This document shows positions 37,001-44,756 of a DNA stretch of 64,000 nucleotides, piece by piece. The DNA is from DYKG01 sp964596185. GTDB lineage: Bacteria > Muiribacteriota > Ozemobacteria > Ozemobacterales > Ozemobacteraceae. Location of the stretch: positions 79,430-143,429 of the forward strand of contig CAZQUE010000002.1 of the NCBI GenBank assembly GCA_964596185.1. Direction: 5' to 3'. Position 1 is the stretch's first letter, and each line of letters opens with the position of its first letter. A program made the position numbers and the translations under genes. A model generated the notes under the pieces. It worked only from the letters and a program-made list of their open reading frames with translations. It was not told the DNA's origin and ran no database searches.

Positions 37001-38467
37001 AATGAAGATCAGAAAAGATATGCCGAAGTGGTCAAAACCAGCAGCGAAAAGCTGCTCGCGATTATCAACGATATTCTCGATTTCTCAAAAATTGAAGCCA
37101 ACCGACTCGAACTTGAAAATGTCGATTTCGAGTTGTTGCCGATTGTAACCGAAGTTGTCGATCTTTTTAGCCTCGCTGCAAGCGAAAAGAAAATCGAATT
37201 GAAGGTTGAGGTCGCCAATGAAATTCCGAAAATGCTGGTCGGTGACCCGAATCGTCTGCGGCAGGTGTTGCTTAACCTGATCGGTAATGCGGTAAAATTT
37301 ACCGAAACCGGTAGCGTCACTATCGGCGTGACCTGCGAAGATAGGCAAAAAAAGAAGGCAGTGATTCGCTTTGCCGTTGTCGATACAGGTGTTGGAATCC
37401 CTGAAGAAGCAAGAAAAAGTCTTTTTTCCGCCTTTACCCAGGTAGATGGTTCTATTACCCGAAAATTTGGGGGCACTGGCCTCGGCCTGGCGATATCGAG
37501 ACAGCTGGTTGAGCTAATGGGCGGTCATCTGGATTTTTCCAGCAAAGTCGGCGTCGGCTCAGAGTTTTTCTTCAGCATTCCCTTTAAGATCACTCAGAAA
37601 AAGAAAGAAGAGATTATCGAAGAAGTCGTGCCGCAAAGATCTGATTTACCTGAAGATCGGCCGCTGCCATTGCCGAAAAATGACTCAACCCCTTCAGATA
37701 AAAAGGTTTTGAAAGCTTTGCTGGTGGAAGATAACGAAACCAACCAGATCGTCGCTTCGACGATGATAGAAAATCTTGGCTTTATGGTTGAAATTGCTGG
37801 TAATGGCGTAGATGCCGTGAACATGATGCTTGAAAAACACTATGATATGGTCTTTATGGATTGCCAGATGCCTGAGCTCGATGGTTTTGCCGCCACCCGC
37901 ATGATCAGAAATTCAGGCCTCGAGAACAATCGTCGCGTTCCGATAATTGCCATGACCGCCAGCGCTCTTGCCGGTGATCGTGAAAAATGCCTCGATGCCG
38001 GCATGAATGATTATATTGCCAAACCTTTTCGAATTCATGAGCTCGAAGAAGTAATCCGGCGCTGGATCGAATTGAACCCCGATAATACTCTCGCTCATTT
38101 TCAGGGGCCGTTACCAGGTCAGGTAGATTCAGAAATTTTTAATTATTCTGACGTCCTGCAACGAATGATGAATAATGATAAATTGGTCAAAACCCTTATC
38201 AGGTCATTCATAAATGAGACTCCCTCGATAATTCTCAAACTTGAAAAATCTTTCTCTGAAGGAAATCTCACCGATGCCGCTACCTTTGCCCACAGTATCA
38301 AGGGTTCTGCCGCCAACATCGGGGCCGAGAAGCTTTCCCGCCAGGCCAGACAGCTAGAACAGCGCATCAAAAACAAGGAGTCTGTCGATTTGTCGATCGA
38401 ACTGAACCTGCTCAATAAAACCTATGCCGAGCTTTTGCAGAAAATTGAAAATCGCCGTATTCTTTAA
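34094..38467 (+). CDS. Hybrid sensor histidine kinase (multi-TM, PAS-PAS-HisKA-HATPase-REC-HPt)
   Basis: The 1457-residue membrane sensor has about six N-terminal transmembrane helices, an extracytoplasmic region (about 195-330), two further helices, a second extracytoplasmic region (about 400-620) and a last helix. Cytoplasmic parts follow: PAS (about 655-770), PAS with PAC (about 785-900), HisKA with His948 in NMSHEIRTPMNG, HATPase with NLIGNAVKFTE and GGTGLGLAIS, a receiver domain with Asp1256 in MDCQMPELDG, and a C-terminal HPt with His1400 in AHSIKGSAANIG. The full phosphorelay in one chain resembles BarA/ArcB-type kinases. TTG at 34094 is supported by GGAG 8 bases upstream. No response regulator gene is adjacent, so the target is unknown. 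Its place beside the pfa operon may be chance. Confidence 0.92.
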   Translation: MFDFLQNFARNYNDLVFLISGLLWFFIFLKVHFHGNRPITEALNLIFLLNAGIDWLKLISLSSGQQAVFSIIQGILGLLILYNFFKLKVDESSTFNRRIYLLPAILSLPLSESCYLIFTWSGSIRILAALLTFFLYSRLNGNLPEEKPESTVKSRFSIFIACFVLISMNVSGVIWLNTLASNEIKGNILLKAEGIASALDAKTVGELAFEPRSVIDPHFLRIRRQLIEFASLFPDLRGIYTMKQIDGTLIFGPENYHEDDPMASPVGTRYTPPDQRIFAVFESRKSLAIGPFKDEYGEFVSAFAPVVCPKNGQVLCVVGIDVDARAFSALLFSSRLWFNIISILVFLIAGSTIAVIRYRRSLKDFDCYETIHHAESLGLILLGGLFAAVIFFAVTEFETSLYQNEQVKVSSLIFHRVQDSFSRLETHLDDFLFRTANPSPAQENDLNYANNCRDEFPFAEMMLFDSKSPGKFSKIFQNFALELIAGQKIAKTLFIDESSRLCLMQKIVDSQGKPLVGAYLISPDRFLAYNIAGNTGKAQGQNAFLYLLGEEKPMIGALAKSVRPKIPPAFLMSRNQGLYFPLFIFDRTLILRFFQPSTSLVFWRIKGPALAMAIACLFVFVAVSIMIRMARYQNRNLEIQVEQRTFELRRSEARFRDLVESLSDWIWETDLDGVYTYCYCSAIKEGMIGHERMIGHKFYEIPSLARKQQAYDFFRSMLNNPRSFFDFENLYVLENGKKYYYSSSGVPIYDDNGKLVGFRGIARDITGKRKAEEDLQKSRERYMLAVKGSRDGIWDWDIEKNQAFFSVRLKEMLGYNERDLSDSFDSLISLIHPEEKSVFEKFLESYLHGETEEFSIEFRCRNKGGNYGWYQARGLALRDGDGRPYRMAGSLTDITARRDAEREIERTLLELEQVIDELHSANDRAEELRKSAEKANVAKSEFLANMSHEIRTPMNGVVGMVDLLLKTPLNEDQKRYAEVVKTSSEKLLAIINDILDFSKIEANRLELENVDFELLPIVTEVVDLFSLAASEKKIELKVEVANEIPKMLVGDPNRLRQVLLNLIGNAVKFTETGSVTIGVTCEDRQKKKAVIRFAVVDTGVGIPEEARKSLFSAFTQVDGSITRKFGGTGLGLAISRQLVELMGGHLDFSSKVGVGSEFFFSIPFKITQKKKEEIIEEVVPQRSDLPEDRPLPLPKNDSTPSDKKVLKALLVEDNETNQIVASTMIENLGFMVEIAGNGVDAVNMMLEKHYDMVFMDCQMPELDGFAATRMIRNSGLENNRRVPIIAMTASALAGDREKCLDAGMNDYIAKPFRIHELEEVIRRWIELNPDNTLAHFQGPLPGQVDSEIFNYSDVLQRMMNNDKLVKTLIRSFINETPSIILKLEKSFSEGNLTDAATFAHSIKGSAANIGAEKLSRQARQLEQRIKNKESVDLSIELNLLNKTYAELLQKIENRRIL

Positions 38468-38494
38468 ATGCACATAGGTGCCGATTAAAGATTT

Positions 38495-39430
38495 ATGCCA
38501 TTCGAAATAAAAGATAAACTAGTCGTTGCCGTCGCCTCGAGCGCCCTTTTCGATTTAAGCCTGTCAGACGATGTTTTTAAGAAAAAAGGCTATGAATGTT
38601 ATCGGCGCTATCAGAGGCAAAATCAGGATGTGCCCCTGGATAAGGGCGTTGCTTTCCCTTTCGTTAGAAGATTGCTCAATATCAACCGCCGTTTCCCGGT
38701 TCGCAAGCCCGTTGAAGTCGTTTTGTTGTCGAAGAACGACCCCGATACCGGCCTGCGTGTTTTCAACTCAATAAATCATTATGGGCTGGAAATAATTCGC
38801 GCTGGCTTTCTCAATGGTAAATCGCCGATAAAATATATCCCGGCTTTCAATGCCTCCCTGTTTCTTTCAGCAGATGCCGAAGATGTGAAACAGGCTATTC
38901 AGGCGGGGTTTCCCGCAGGCACGGTTCTTGGCAACAGTTTTGATGACGATCCCGACGACGACGAACTGCGCATTGCCTTCGATTTTGATGGGGTCGTTGT
39001 CGATGATGCCGCCGAAAAAGTTTATCAGGACACCCATGATATCGATCGATTTCATGAGTCCGAAATGGAGCAGGCAAAAAAGCCGCTTGACCCTGGCCCA
39101 CTGTTTAAATTATTTCGCCAATTGTCGGTCTTTCAAAAATTCGATCGATTGAAGGAAAAGCGCAGCGAGGGTTATCATCGTTTTCTGCGCATCTGTATCG
39201 TTACTGCGCGAAGTGCTCCCGCCCATGAGCGAGCCATCAACACGCTTAGAAAATGGAAAATTCACGTTGATGAGGCTTTTTTCCTGGGCGGCATGGAAAA
39301 GGGCAGGGTGCTTGAAATTATGAAACCCCACATCTTTTTTGATGATCAGCTTGTTCATCTTAAATCATCGACCGGCAAAAGCATTCCGTCGGTACACATT
39401 CCTTTCGGGGTAACAAACCTCGGGGGTTGA
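38495..39430 (+). CDS. 5'-nucleotidase (cytosolic NT5C1-like family)
   Basis: The 311-residue protein contains the segments LVVAVASSALFDL, VPLDKGVAFPFVRRLL and VEVVLLSKNDPDTGLR that mark the 5'-nucleotidase family related to eukaryotic cytosolic NT5C1. It also has the HAD-like FDFDGVVVDD. It probably removes phosphate from nucleoside monophosphates in the cytoplasm. It follows the kinase gene by 27 bases on the same strand and may share its transcript; a functional link is not evident. Confidence 0.8.
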   Translation: MPFEIKDKLVVAVASSALFDLSLSDDVFKKKGYECYRRYQRQNQDVPLDKGVAFPFVRRLLNINRRFPVRKPVEVVLLSKNDPDTGLRVFNSINHYGLEIIRAGFLNGKSPIKYIPAFNASLFLSADAEDVKQAIQAGFPAGTVLGNSFDDDPDDDELRIAFDFDGVVVDDAAEKVYQDTHDIDRFHESEMEQAKKPLDPGPLFKLFRQLSVFQKFDRLKEKRSEGYHRFLRICIVTARSAPAHERAINTLRKWKIHVDEAFFLGGMEKGRVLEIMKPHIFFDDQLVHLKSSTGKSIPSVHIPFGVTNLGG

Positions 39431-39466
39431 CCCAATAAACCGTTGATTGAAATATTAGTTAAAATA

Positions 39467-39495
39467 TTGCCTGCATATAGATTTAGGATTAAAAT
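39467..39495 (+). promoter_or_regulatory. Putative sigma70 promoter before the ferritin-like gene
   Basis: TTGCCT (39467-39472), a 17-base spacer and TAAAAT (39490-39495), 29 bases before the ATG at 39525. Confidence 0.45.
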
Positions 39496-39524
39496 AAAAG
39501 AAGTTTGAAAGTTAGAGGATCGCC

Positions 39525-40016
39525 ATGGAAATTCTTGAAATTGCCCGCACAATCAAGCAGAATGAGCTGCTTATGGCACAGCTCTATGCCGAATGTGCCC
39601 GGCTGTTCCCCGAGCATGCCGACGAATTTCGTAACCTCGAACTTGAAGAAATCGGCCACGCTCATTTGGTCGAAGAGATAATTGAAGATATTGAAAATGA
39701 ACCTCAGTCCTGGGTGCCTGGTTCGATGAGCCTTGCTACTATCAAGCTCATAAGCAAACAGATTCAGGAAAATCTTGAAGATATCCGACAGGGTAAAGTC
39801 TCGGCGCGATACGCCATAACTTATGCTTTGAGCACTGAACTTAGTCTTAGTGAAAAAGACTTCGGCAATGTTCTGAAAAACATCGACGGCAAATTCCAGG
39901 TGCCGATGCAGACTCTTGCCTGCGGTTTCAAAGGCCACTATCAGCGGCTCAAGAAACTCGAGAAACAATTGTTGACTACCGGTCAGGCCGGTTTTGATGA
40001 TTTGAACCGTACATAA
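39525..40016 (+). CDS. Ferritin-like / rubrerythrin-type diiron protein
   Basis: The 163-residue, mostly helical protein has Glu in the first helix (KQNELLMAQLY), the E-x-x-H motif in LELEEIGHAHLVEE, and a later helix with TELSLSEKDF. This matches the four-helix ferritin-like fold. Loss of the rubredoxin part suggests a short, erythrin-only type. Role is likely iron or peroxide handling, but metal binding is inferred. AGAGG lies 8 bases before the ATG. Confidence 0.65.
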   Translation: MEILEIARTIKQNELLMAQLYAECARLFPEHADEFRNLELEEIGHAHLVEEIIEDIENEPQSWVPGSMSLATIKLISKQIQENLEDIRQGKVSARYAITYALSTELSLSEKDFGNVLKNIDGKFQVPMQTLACGFKGHYQRLKKLEKQLLTTGQAGFDDLNRT

Positions 40017-40042
40017 AAGTTTCAGGTTTGAAAGGAAACACT

Positions 40043-40552
40043 ATGAAAAATTTCCGCTTTTTAACAAAAACACTTTTACTGCTGGTTATGGTTGTTTTGG
40101 CTTCTGCCGTATATGCCGGCGATTTGAAAGGAACAGTTTCGGTTAAAAGAAACAACAGTCGCCAGATTATTGGAGCCTGTTTGCACGTTGGTAACCAGGA
40201 ATACGAAATTGTCATGGATGAAAACGGCAAATCGCTTGCTGAAATGTATGAGCACAAAGATCTTCAGGTGAGCGGTTCTGTTGATGGCAATAAAATTACG
40301 GTTGAAACCTGGAGCGAAATTCGCTCGGCTTCAGCTCCTGAACCGGCATATAAAGAGCCAGAACCACAGGATGAGCCTGAAAAGGTAGAAGAAGAGGAAC
40401 CGGAAGAAGAGCCCAAAGAAGAAGTTGACGAAGATGAAGAGCCTAAGGATGAAGAAGTAAAAGACAATGAACCCAAGGACGAAGAGCCTAAGGACGACGA
40501 AGAAGAAAAAGAAGAGTCTGAAGAAGAACCCAAAGAAGAAAATGAAGACTGA
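40043..40552 (+). CDS. Secreted protein with a very acidic repeat tail
   Basis: The 169-residue protein has a clear signal peptide (FLTKTLLLLVMVVLASAVYA). About 85 residues of beta-type sequence (GDLKGTVSVKRNNSRQIIG and following) are then followed by a roughly 65-residue tail made of Glu, Asp, Lys and Pro in short repeats (EPKDEEPKDD). ATG at 40043 is preferred, with AAAGGAA just upstream; an earlier TTG at 40028 lacks a ribosome site. Such tails may bind cations or surfaces. No family is recognised. It lies 26 bases after the ferritin-like gene. Confidence 0.65.
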   Translation: MKNFRFLTKTLLLLVMVVLASAVYAGDLKGTVSVKRNNSRQIIGACLHVGNQEYEIVMDENGKSLAEMYEHKDLQVSGSVDGNKITVETWSEIRSASAPEPAYKEPEPQDEPEKVEEEEPEEEPKEEVDEDEEPKDEEVKDNEPKDEEPKDDEEEKEESEEEPKEENED

Positions 40553-40621
40553 GTTCAGTTAATCGACGGGTTCAGCCGCCAAAAATCGGGTAAAACCGGT
40601 TTGTCGGCTAAATTTATAAAG

Positions 40622-40665
40622 AAAAATCGGTCATAAAATCAGAAATAGATTTATGACCGATTTTA
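40622..40665. terminator. Bidirectional terminator between convergent genes
   Basis: AAAAATCGGTCATAAAATC pairs with GATTTATGACCGATTTT (one bulge) around a short loop; T-rich stretches follow on both strands. It lies between the acidic-protein gene and the convergent glycosyltransferase operon and overlaps the stop codon of the latter. Confidence 0.75.
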
Positions 40666-41514
40666 TTTTGAGGCTGCAAGGCTTTTTTCGGTGGTTAATC
40701 TTTCTGCTCGAAGAAACTGGTCGTCCAGACTTCTATTGAAAGGCATGACCAGATGTTTTTCACGATAAGGCCGCATTTGCCGACAGATATTGAACCCGGC
40801 TGCAGAAAAAACTTTTTCAGCATGTTGCAAAAGGCTGGTCGCCGGGTAAATATCGAGATGAAGGGCGTCGGCGGGCAGGTAATCCGGTCGGCTGCCCGGT
40901 GCGACAACCACGAAATATGGCGAAACTTTCTGCAGGCTGGCAGTTTCGACGGCATAATTCCAGAGTTGCTCCAGTTCATTGCCGGAGTTTGAATGAATGA
41001 CCAGCCAGAACCTGGCAGGAATGTCTGAAACCTTTTCAACTGGCGGGTCAATTAATTCAACGTCTTTGATCGGACCGACGCAATCTTTTAAAAAACGTTC
41101 ATGCTCAGGCGAGAGTTCTTCAAGGCGCAGAATTTCGCTGAACCTGGGAAAAGTCCCGCCGATGCGTTGTAAATAAACCTGCCATTTCAAAAGCCTTGCC
41201 AGATAAACACATTCAATTTCTTCGAGAATTTTCAGATTACACAATTCACCCAAAATGCCTCCTGGAAAGGCATCGACAAAGAATAACGGCGGCTTTTTAT
41301 CGAAAATCAATTTTTCGAGCCAGATTGAAAAAGATTGCTGATTGGCAATTGCCTGCTCGTTGGGAATATGAACTCTGATATTGGTTGGCAGGGGAAACTT
41401 TTCGATGAGATCTGCGCTGGCCGTTATCAGTTCAGGGTTGAGTGAGAAAGTATGGCAAAAGGCGAGAAACCTGGTCAAATGACCATAGCCTCCGCCAAGG
41501 CAATAGTAAAGCAC
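40663..41514 (-). CDS. GT-B-type glycosyltransferase-like protein
   Basis: The 283-residue protein starts with LYYCLGGGYGHLTR, the glycine-rich loop seen at the N-terminus of MurG/GT28-like GT-B glycosyltransferases. Its C-terminal half has YFVVVAPGSRPDYLP and a late VFSAAGFNICRQM. It is shorter than usual (GT-B enzymes are about 350-400), so the acceptor domain may be reduced. GTG at 41514 is the start, 2 bases after the lipoprotein stop, with AAGGGG upstream. It is the last gene of a five-gene operon; sugar and acceptor are unknown. Confidence 0.6.
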   Translation of the reverse strand: MLYYCLGGGYGHLTRFLAFCHTFSLNPELITASADLIEKFPLPTNIRVHIPNEQAIANQQSFSIWLEKLIFDKKPPLFFVDAFPGGILGELCNLKILEEIECVYLARLLKWQVYLQRIGGTFPRFSEILRLEELSPEHERFLKDCVGPIKDVELIDPPVEKVSDIPARFWLVIHSNSGNELEQLWNYAVETASLQKVSPYFVVVAPGSRPDYLPADALHLDIYPATSLLQHAEKVFSAAGFNICRQMRPYREKHLVMPFNRSLDDQFLRAERLTTEKSLAASK

Positions 41515-41516
41515 AC

Positions 41517-42212
41517 TTATTTCCCCTTTTTGATCAGTTCGTTGATGATGATGCAGCGAATTTTAACGGGGATTTCTTCAAAAAGGATAACGCCTGGTGC
41601 TGCGCTGTTGTGATAATTCTTGAGAATGAGTTTTTCGTTGTTTGCGGCATCTTTTACTTTGAGTTTGCCGGTTTCGGGGTAAAATTTGACATTACCGATT
41701 TCGTTGCCGCTCTTGTCACGAATTTCAGTTTTTTCAGGACCTTTGCTTTTCAGTTCAAAGGGCGTATTCATTTCTTCGTTGTCGGCGATTTTGATTTTTT
41801 CGTCTTTGAACTTGATTTTGAAGAGCAACTGCTCTTTTTCATCAACGAGTTTGATGCTGTCGTCTTTGTATTTCACTTCTGCGATGAGTTGCTTTTCCTG
41901 ATCATCCAGAGCTTCTTTGTATTTCAAACGGCCGTTTTCATTGGCGCGGGCCTTTAAAGTAGCCTTTTCACCAGAGTAATCTATTTCAATTTTTTCGTGG
42001 TCGGCATATTTTTTTATTACCAGGGCTTCCTGATCGTTGGCGGTTTTGAATTTGAGCTTGTCGCCGGAATCCTCGGCTATGGCGTTAGCTGCTGGTTTAC
42101 TAACCGCGGAATTCGAAGTGGCCGGGGCTTTTTCGCCACCACAGCCGGTCAAAGCCAATATTGTCAAAAAAAACACCGCCAGCATTAGATTTGCAGATCT
42201 TTTCATCTTCAT
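41517..42212 (-). CDS. Repeat-containing lipoprotein
   Basis: The 231-residue protein has a lipoprotein signal with lipobox LTGC (Cys24). The mature part consists of short, highly charged repeats of about 20 residues alternating Lys/Asp/Glu with hydrophobics (KIKFKDEKIKIADNEE and similar), suggesting a regular beta structure. No family is recognised. It sits between two glycosyltransferase genes in one operon (7 bases from the upstream gene, 2 from the downstream one), so a role at the envelope linked with a glycan is plausible. Confidence 0.65.
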   Translation of the reverse strand: MKMKRSANLMLAVFFLTILALTGCGGEKAPATSNSAVSKPAANAIAEDSGDKLKFKTANDQEALVIKKYADHEKIEIDYSGEKATLKARANENGRLKYKEALDDQEKQLIAEVKYKDDSIKLVDEKEQLLFKIKFKDEKIKIADNEEMNTPFELKSKGPEKTEIRDKSGNEIGNVKFYPETGKLKVKDAANNEKLILKNYHNSAAPGVILFEEIPVKIRCIIINELIKKGK

Positions 42213-42219
42213 TCTCCTG

Positions 42220-43377
42220 TCAGGCTTTCATAAAGCCAATATCAGATTTTTTTGCAAGTTTTTGCAGAAGCTGAACATAGGCTTCTGTTTCAATACCGGA
42301 ATCAAAATGCTCGACAATATGCTGTCGCAAAGCTTTGCTAACCTGGCGATGCCGCTCTGGCGTCATCTGGTCGGCATTCCATAACGCGGCCCGACAGCCA
42401 TGCCGGTCACCGGGGTGAAAGAGCAGATCGGCCTGCTCGGGTAAATTAGCCACGACATCGCTGATACCGCCGACTCTGGCAGCAATCAGGGGAATGCCGA
42501 GGGCTCCGGCTTCGAGCATAACATTGGGCATTCCGTCATAAAAAGAGGGCAGGGCGATGAAATCACAGGCCGGATAATAGCGCAGCAGCTCAAAATGATC
42601 TAAAAAAGGTAACTGGGTGAAGTGAAGCTTGTCACGATGCTCTTCGAGCCATTCCTGCATTGGCTCGGCAACGTCGCCGATCAGCAGAAAGTGGAATTTA
42701 TCGTGCAAATTCGCTGCCAGCACATTGCCAAGAAAAAATGTTCCGCCTTTTTTTGCTTTGAACTGCCCGATCAGGCCGATGACTTTGTGCTCAGCGTCGA
42801 CATTCTTTTTGCGCCAGGCTTCGGCTGATTTTTGGTCGGAAGGATCGGTGGCCCAATCTGCCAGATCGATGCCGTTGGCAATCCGCTCGACTTTTTCCGG
42901 ATCGATAAATGGCATGATTTTTTCTTCGACTTCAGTACTCAAGACGCAAACCCGATCGGCAGCTGAAAAGGCGTCGAAAAGCAGATGGCGCCGGCCGGGT
43001 GAAAAAATGCCGAGATCAAAGTCGTTGCCACGTAACAACAATGCACTACGGGTATTGAACCAGGCCGTGAAAATCGGTAGGGCCACCAATGGCAGATAGC
43101 CGCCAAAAGCCATGATTAGACCATATTCTGTGGGATATTCCGGTGAGCGCAAGAGGTTGTAAAGGCAGTTGAGTGTGTGGCCGGGCCCTTCACCGTCAGG
43201 AATATTGATAAGTCGGCCGTTCTGTTGTTGAACGACCTTGATGCTGCGGTGCGGGCCAAAATGAACGACATCGATCAAAAAGCCACGTTGTCTGAGATTA
43301 TTGACAATGCGGTCGCAGGCCTGGGCCATTCCCCCCCGGCGGGGCGGGTAATTTTCACTCAGCCATAAAACGTTCAT
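42220..43377 (-). CDS. GT4-family glycosyltransferase
   Basis: The 385-residue GT-B enzyme has the N-terminal loop MNVLWLSENYPPRRGGMAQ, KVIGLIGQFKAKKGG in the middle, and the GT4 donor-binding E-x7-E-like segment DGMPNVMLEAGALGIPLIA. The usual length and both Rossmann halves are present. It likely transfers a sugar from a nucleotide donor to an envelope glycan or lipid. It is the third gene of the minus-strand operon, 6 bases after the zinc-ribbon gene. Confidence 0.85.
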   Translation of the reverse strand: MNVLWLSENYPPRRGGMAQACDRIVNNLRQRGFLIDVVHFGPHRSIKVVQQQNGRLINIPDGEGPGHTLNCLYNLLRSPEYPTEYGLIMAFGGYLPLVALPIFTAWFNTRSALLLRGNDFDLGIFSPGRRHLLFDAFSAADRVCVLSTEVEEKIMPFIDPEKVERIANGIDLADWATDPSDQKSAEAWRKKNVDAEHKVIGLIGQFKAKKGGTFFLGNVLAANLHDKFHFLLIGDVAEPMQEWLEEHRDKLHFTQLPFLDHFELLRYYPACDFIALPSFYDGMPNVMLEAGALGIPLIAARVGGISDVVANLPEQADLLFHPGDRHGCRAALWNADQMTPERHRQVSKALRQHIVEHFDSGIETEAYVQLLQKLAKKSDIGFMKA

Positions 43378-43382
43378 TATAT

Positions 43383-43799
43383 TCAGCTGTCGAAAACGTT
43401 GGCGTCGTCGTCGTATTCTTCGGCGAGCACTTCTCCGGAACCATCGACAACCTGGTCGTCAAAAGATCTCACATCGAGATCGGAATAATAGCTGTCCTCG
43501 AAATCATCGCCGTCATACCATGGCGAATAGCGGGTATTGTCGTAGTAGCGGTGGCGATAGCCGTAGCACCAGACCGAATCGTAATAGTAATCGTCATCAT
43601 AGTCGCGATTTTTCTGGGCGGCTTTGGCGGTTTGCATCTGCTTGCCGAGGCAATCGAGGCAGGCGGGCTGGTTTTGGCCCGGCATCATGCGCATGTGGGC
43701 GCTGCAAAATTGTCGCCCGCAGACCGTGCAGGTTGCCACAGCATCTTTGTCACATTCCCTGAGATAGAAAAATCCTTTTTTCATTTGGCATTTTGTCAT
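43383..43799 (-). CDS. Small zinc-ribbon protein with Tyr/Asp-rich tail
   Basis: The 138-residue protein starts with a Cys/His cluster (CTVCGRQFCSAHMRMM, then PACLDCLG), likely a B-box-like zinc-binding ribbon. A tail dominated by Asp and Tyr follows (RDYDDDYYYDSVWCYGYRHRYYD). No signal peptide or membrane segment. AGGAG lies 8 bases before the ATG and overlaps the end of the upstream gene. Function unknown; a regulatory or assembly factor for the operon is only a guess. Confidence 0.6.
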   Translation of the reverse strand: MTKCQMKKGFFYLRECDKDAVATCTVCGRQFCSAHMRMMPGQNQPACLDCLGKQMQTAKAAQKNRDYDDDYYYDSVWCYGYRHRYYDNTRYSPWYDGDDFEDSYYSDLDVRSFDDQVVDGSGEVLAEEYDDDANVFDS

Positions 43800-43803
43800 C
43801 GTC

Positions 43804-44697
43804 TTACTCCTGTTTGGCCGCAGGGCGGGCGCTCATGAGGATCTTGCCGATCAAAGCAAGCATGCTGACCGGTTCAAGAGCGGTTTCGAGGCTGCTTGAC
43901 AATTCGACGCGAGTAAGGGAAATGACGTTGCGGCGATTTCCCTGCTTTTGCTTGACCCGGTCTCCTGCGCTGGTTAACGCCGCGCTTTCCTGAATTACAT
44001 AATTCTTGTTTTTCAGGGCGAGGCCGGTCTTGATAATGCTTTTGACCTTATATTTATTCTTCGTTTTTACCTTATTGCCGCGTCTGTTCTTTTTCAGAAT
44101 GTGGGTGTGGGTGACCATGTCGGTAACAGAGAAAAACAGGCGTGAGCCGTCGTAAAGATTGGCTGAACCGTCGAACCAGGCATCTTTGTAGAAATTTTTG
44201 GTAGTTTTCGGGTAACTGAACCAGCCCGGATCATTTTTTTCGGTTCGCAGCTTTTTGGGGGCAATGCACTTGCCGCGCAAATCAATCTTGACCCTGATTT
44301 TTTCATTGGGTTCCATATCCTGGCTGATGGTGTTGAGAACCGGCACGACAAACTCGCGAAGATTGTTGTGAATGTCGACGCTTTTTAAAATCAGATAGGC
44401 AACCAGAGTCAGCACGAAAACAAACGCCGGCACGAAAATGATCGGTGCAAGCATCTTCGGTAGAACTTCAGACGCCAGCAAAATGATAAAAAGAATGCCG
44501 ACAAGAAAACAGATCAACATGATTTTTCCGGCCTGGCCACGTGCGGCATCGCATTCCTGGTCGAACTTGGCCAGAGGCTGAAGAAATTTGAGCAATTCTG
44601 CCGGCCTGGTCATGAAAATCCGGTTGCCGGTCTTGATAAACTCTTTTTGCTTGTCATCCAGGGCAAAATACTTTTTGAAGGCCGATACAAGTATCAT
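43804..44697 (-). CDS. Membrane protein with two helices, unknown function
   Basis: The 297-residue protein has a cytoplasmic N-terminal 75 residues, two adjacent membrane helices (IMLICFLVGILFIILLA and IIFVPAFVFVLTLVAYLIL), then a basic soluble domain of about 180 residues with possible beta strands (RVKIDLRGKCIAPKKL, ANLYDGSRLFFSVTD). No family is recognised. It is the first gene of the operon; a good ribosome site (GAGGGG) and a strong promoter lie upstream. Confidence 0.6.
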   Translation of the reverse strand: MILVSAFKKYFALDDKQKEFIKTGNRIFMTRPAELLKFLQPLAKFDQECDAARGQAGKIMLICFLVGILFIILLASEVLPKMLAPIIFVPAFVFVLTLVAYLILKSVDIHNNLREFVVPVLNTISQDMEPNEKIRVKIDLRGKCIAPKKLRTEKNDPGWFSYPKTTKNFYKDAWFDGSANLYDGSRLFFSVTDMVTHTHILKKNRRGNKVKTKNKYKVKSIIKTGLALKNKNYVIQESAALTSAGDRVKQKQGNRRNVISLTRVELSSSLETALEPVSMLALIGKILMSARPAAKQE

Positions 44698-44727
44698 CCG
44701 ATACCCCTCTCTATTTATTATAAAGTC

Positions 44728-44756
44728 AGTATAACATCAGTTTAAACAGCATTCAA
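44728..44756 (-). promoter_or_regulatory. Putative sigma70 promoter of the envelope/glycosyltransferase operon
   Basis: On the minus strand TTGAAT (44751-44756), a 17-base spacer, TGT, then TATACT (44728-44733): both boxes plus an extended -10. It overlaps the end of the upstream glycosyltransferase gene, so the five-gene operon can be expressed separately. Confidence 0.6.

Noticed and set aside
41442..41957. 171-codon plus-strand open frame rich in Phe and Val
   Set aside because: It is the complement of the Lys/Glu-rich lipoprotein gene and lacks a ribosome site.
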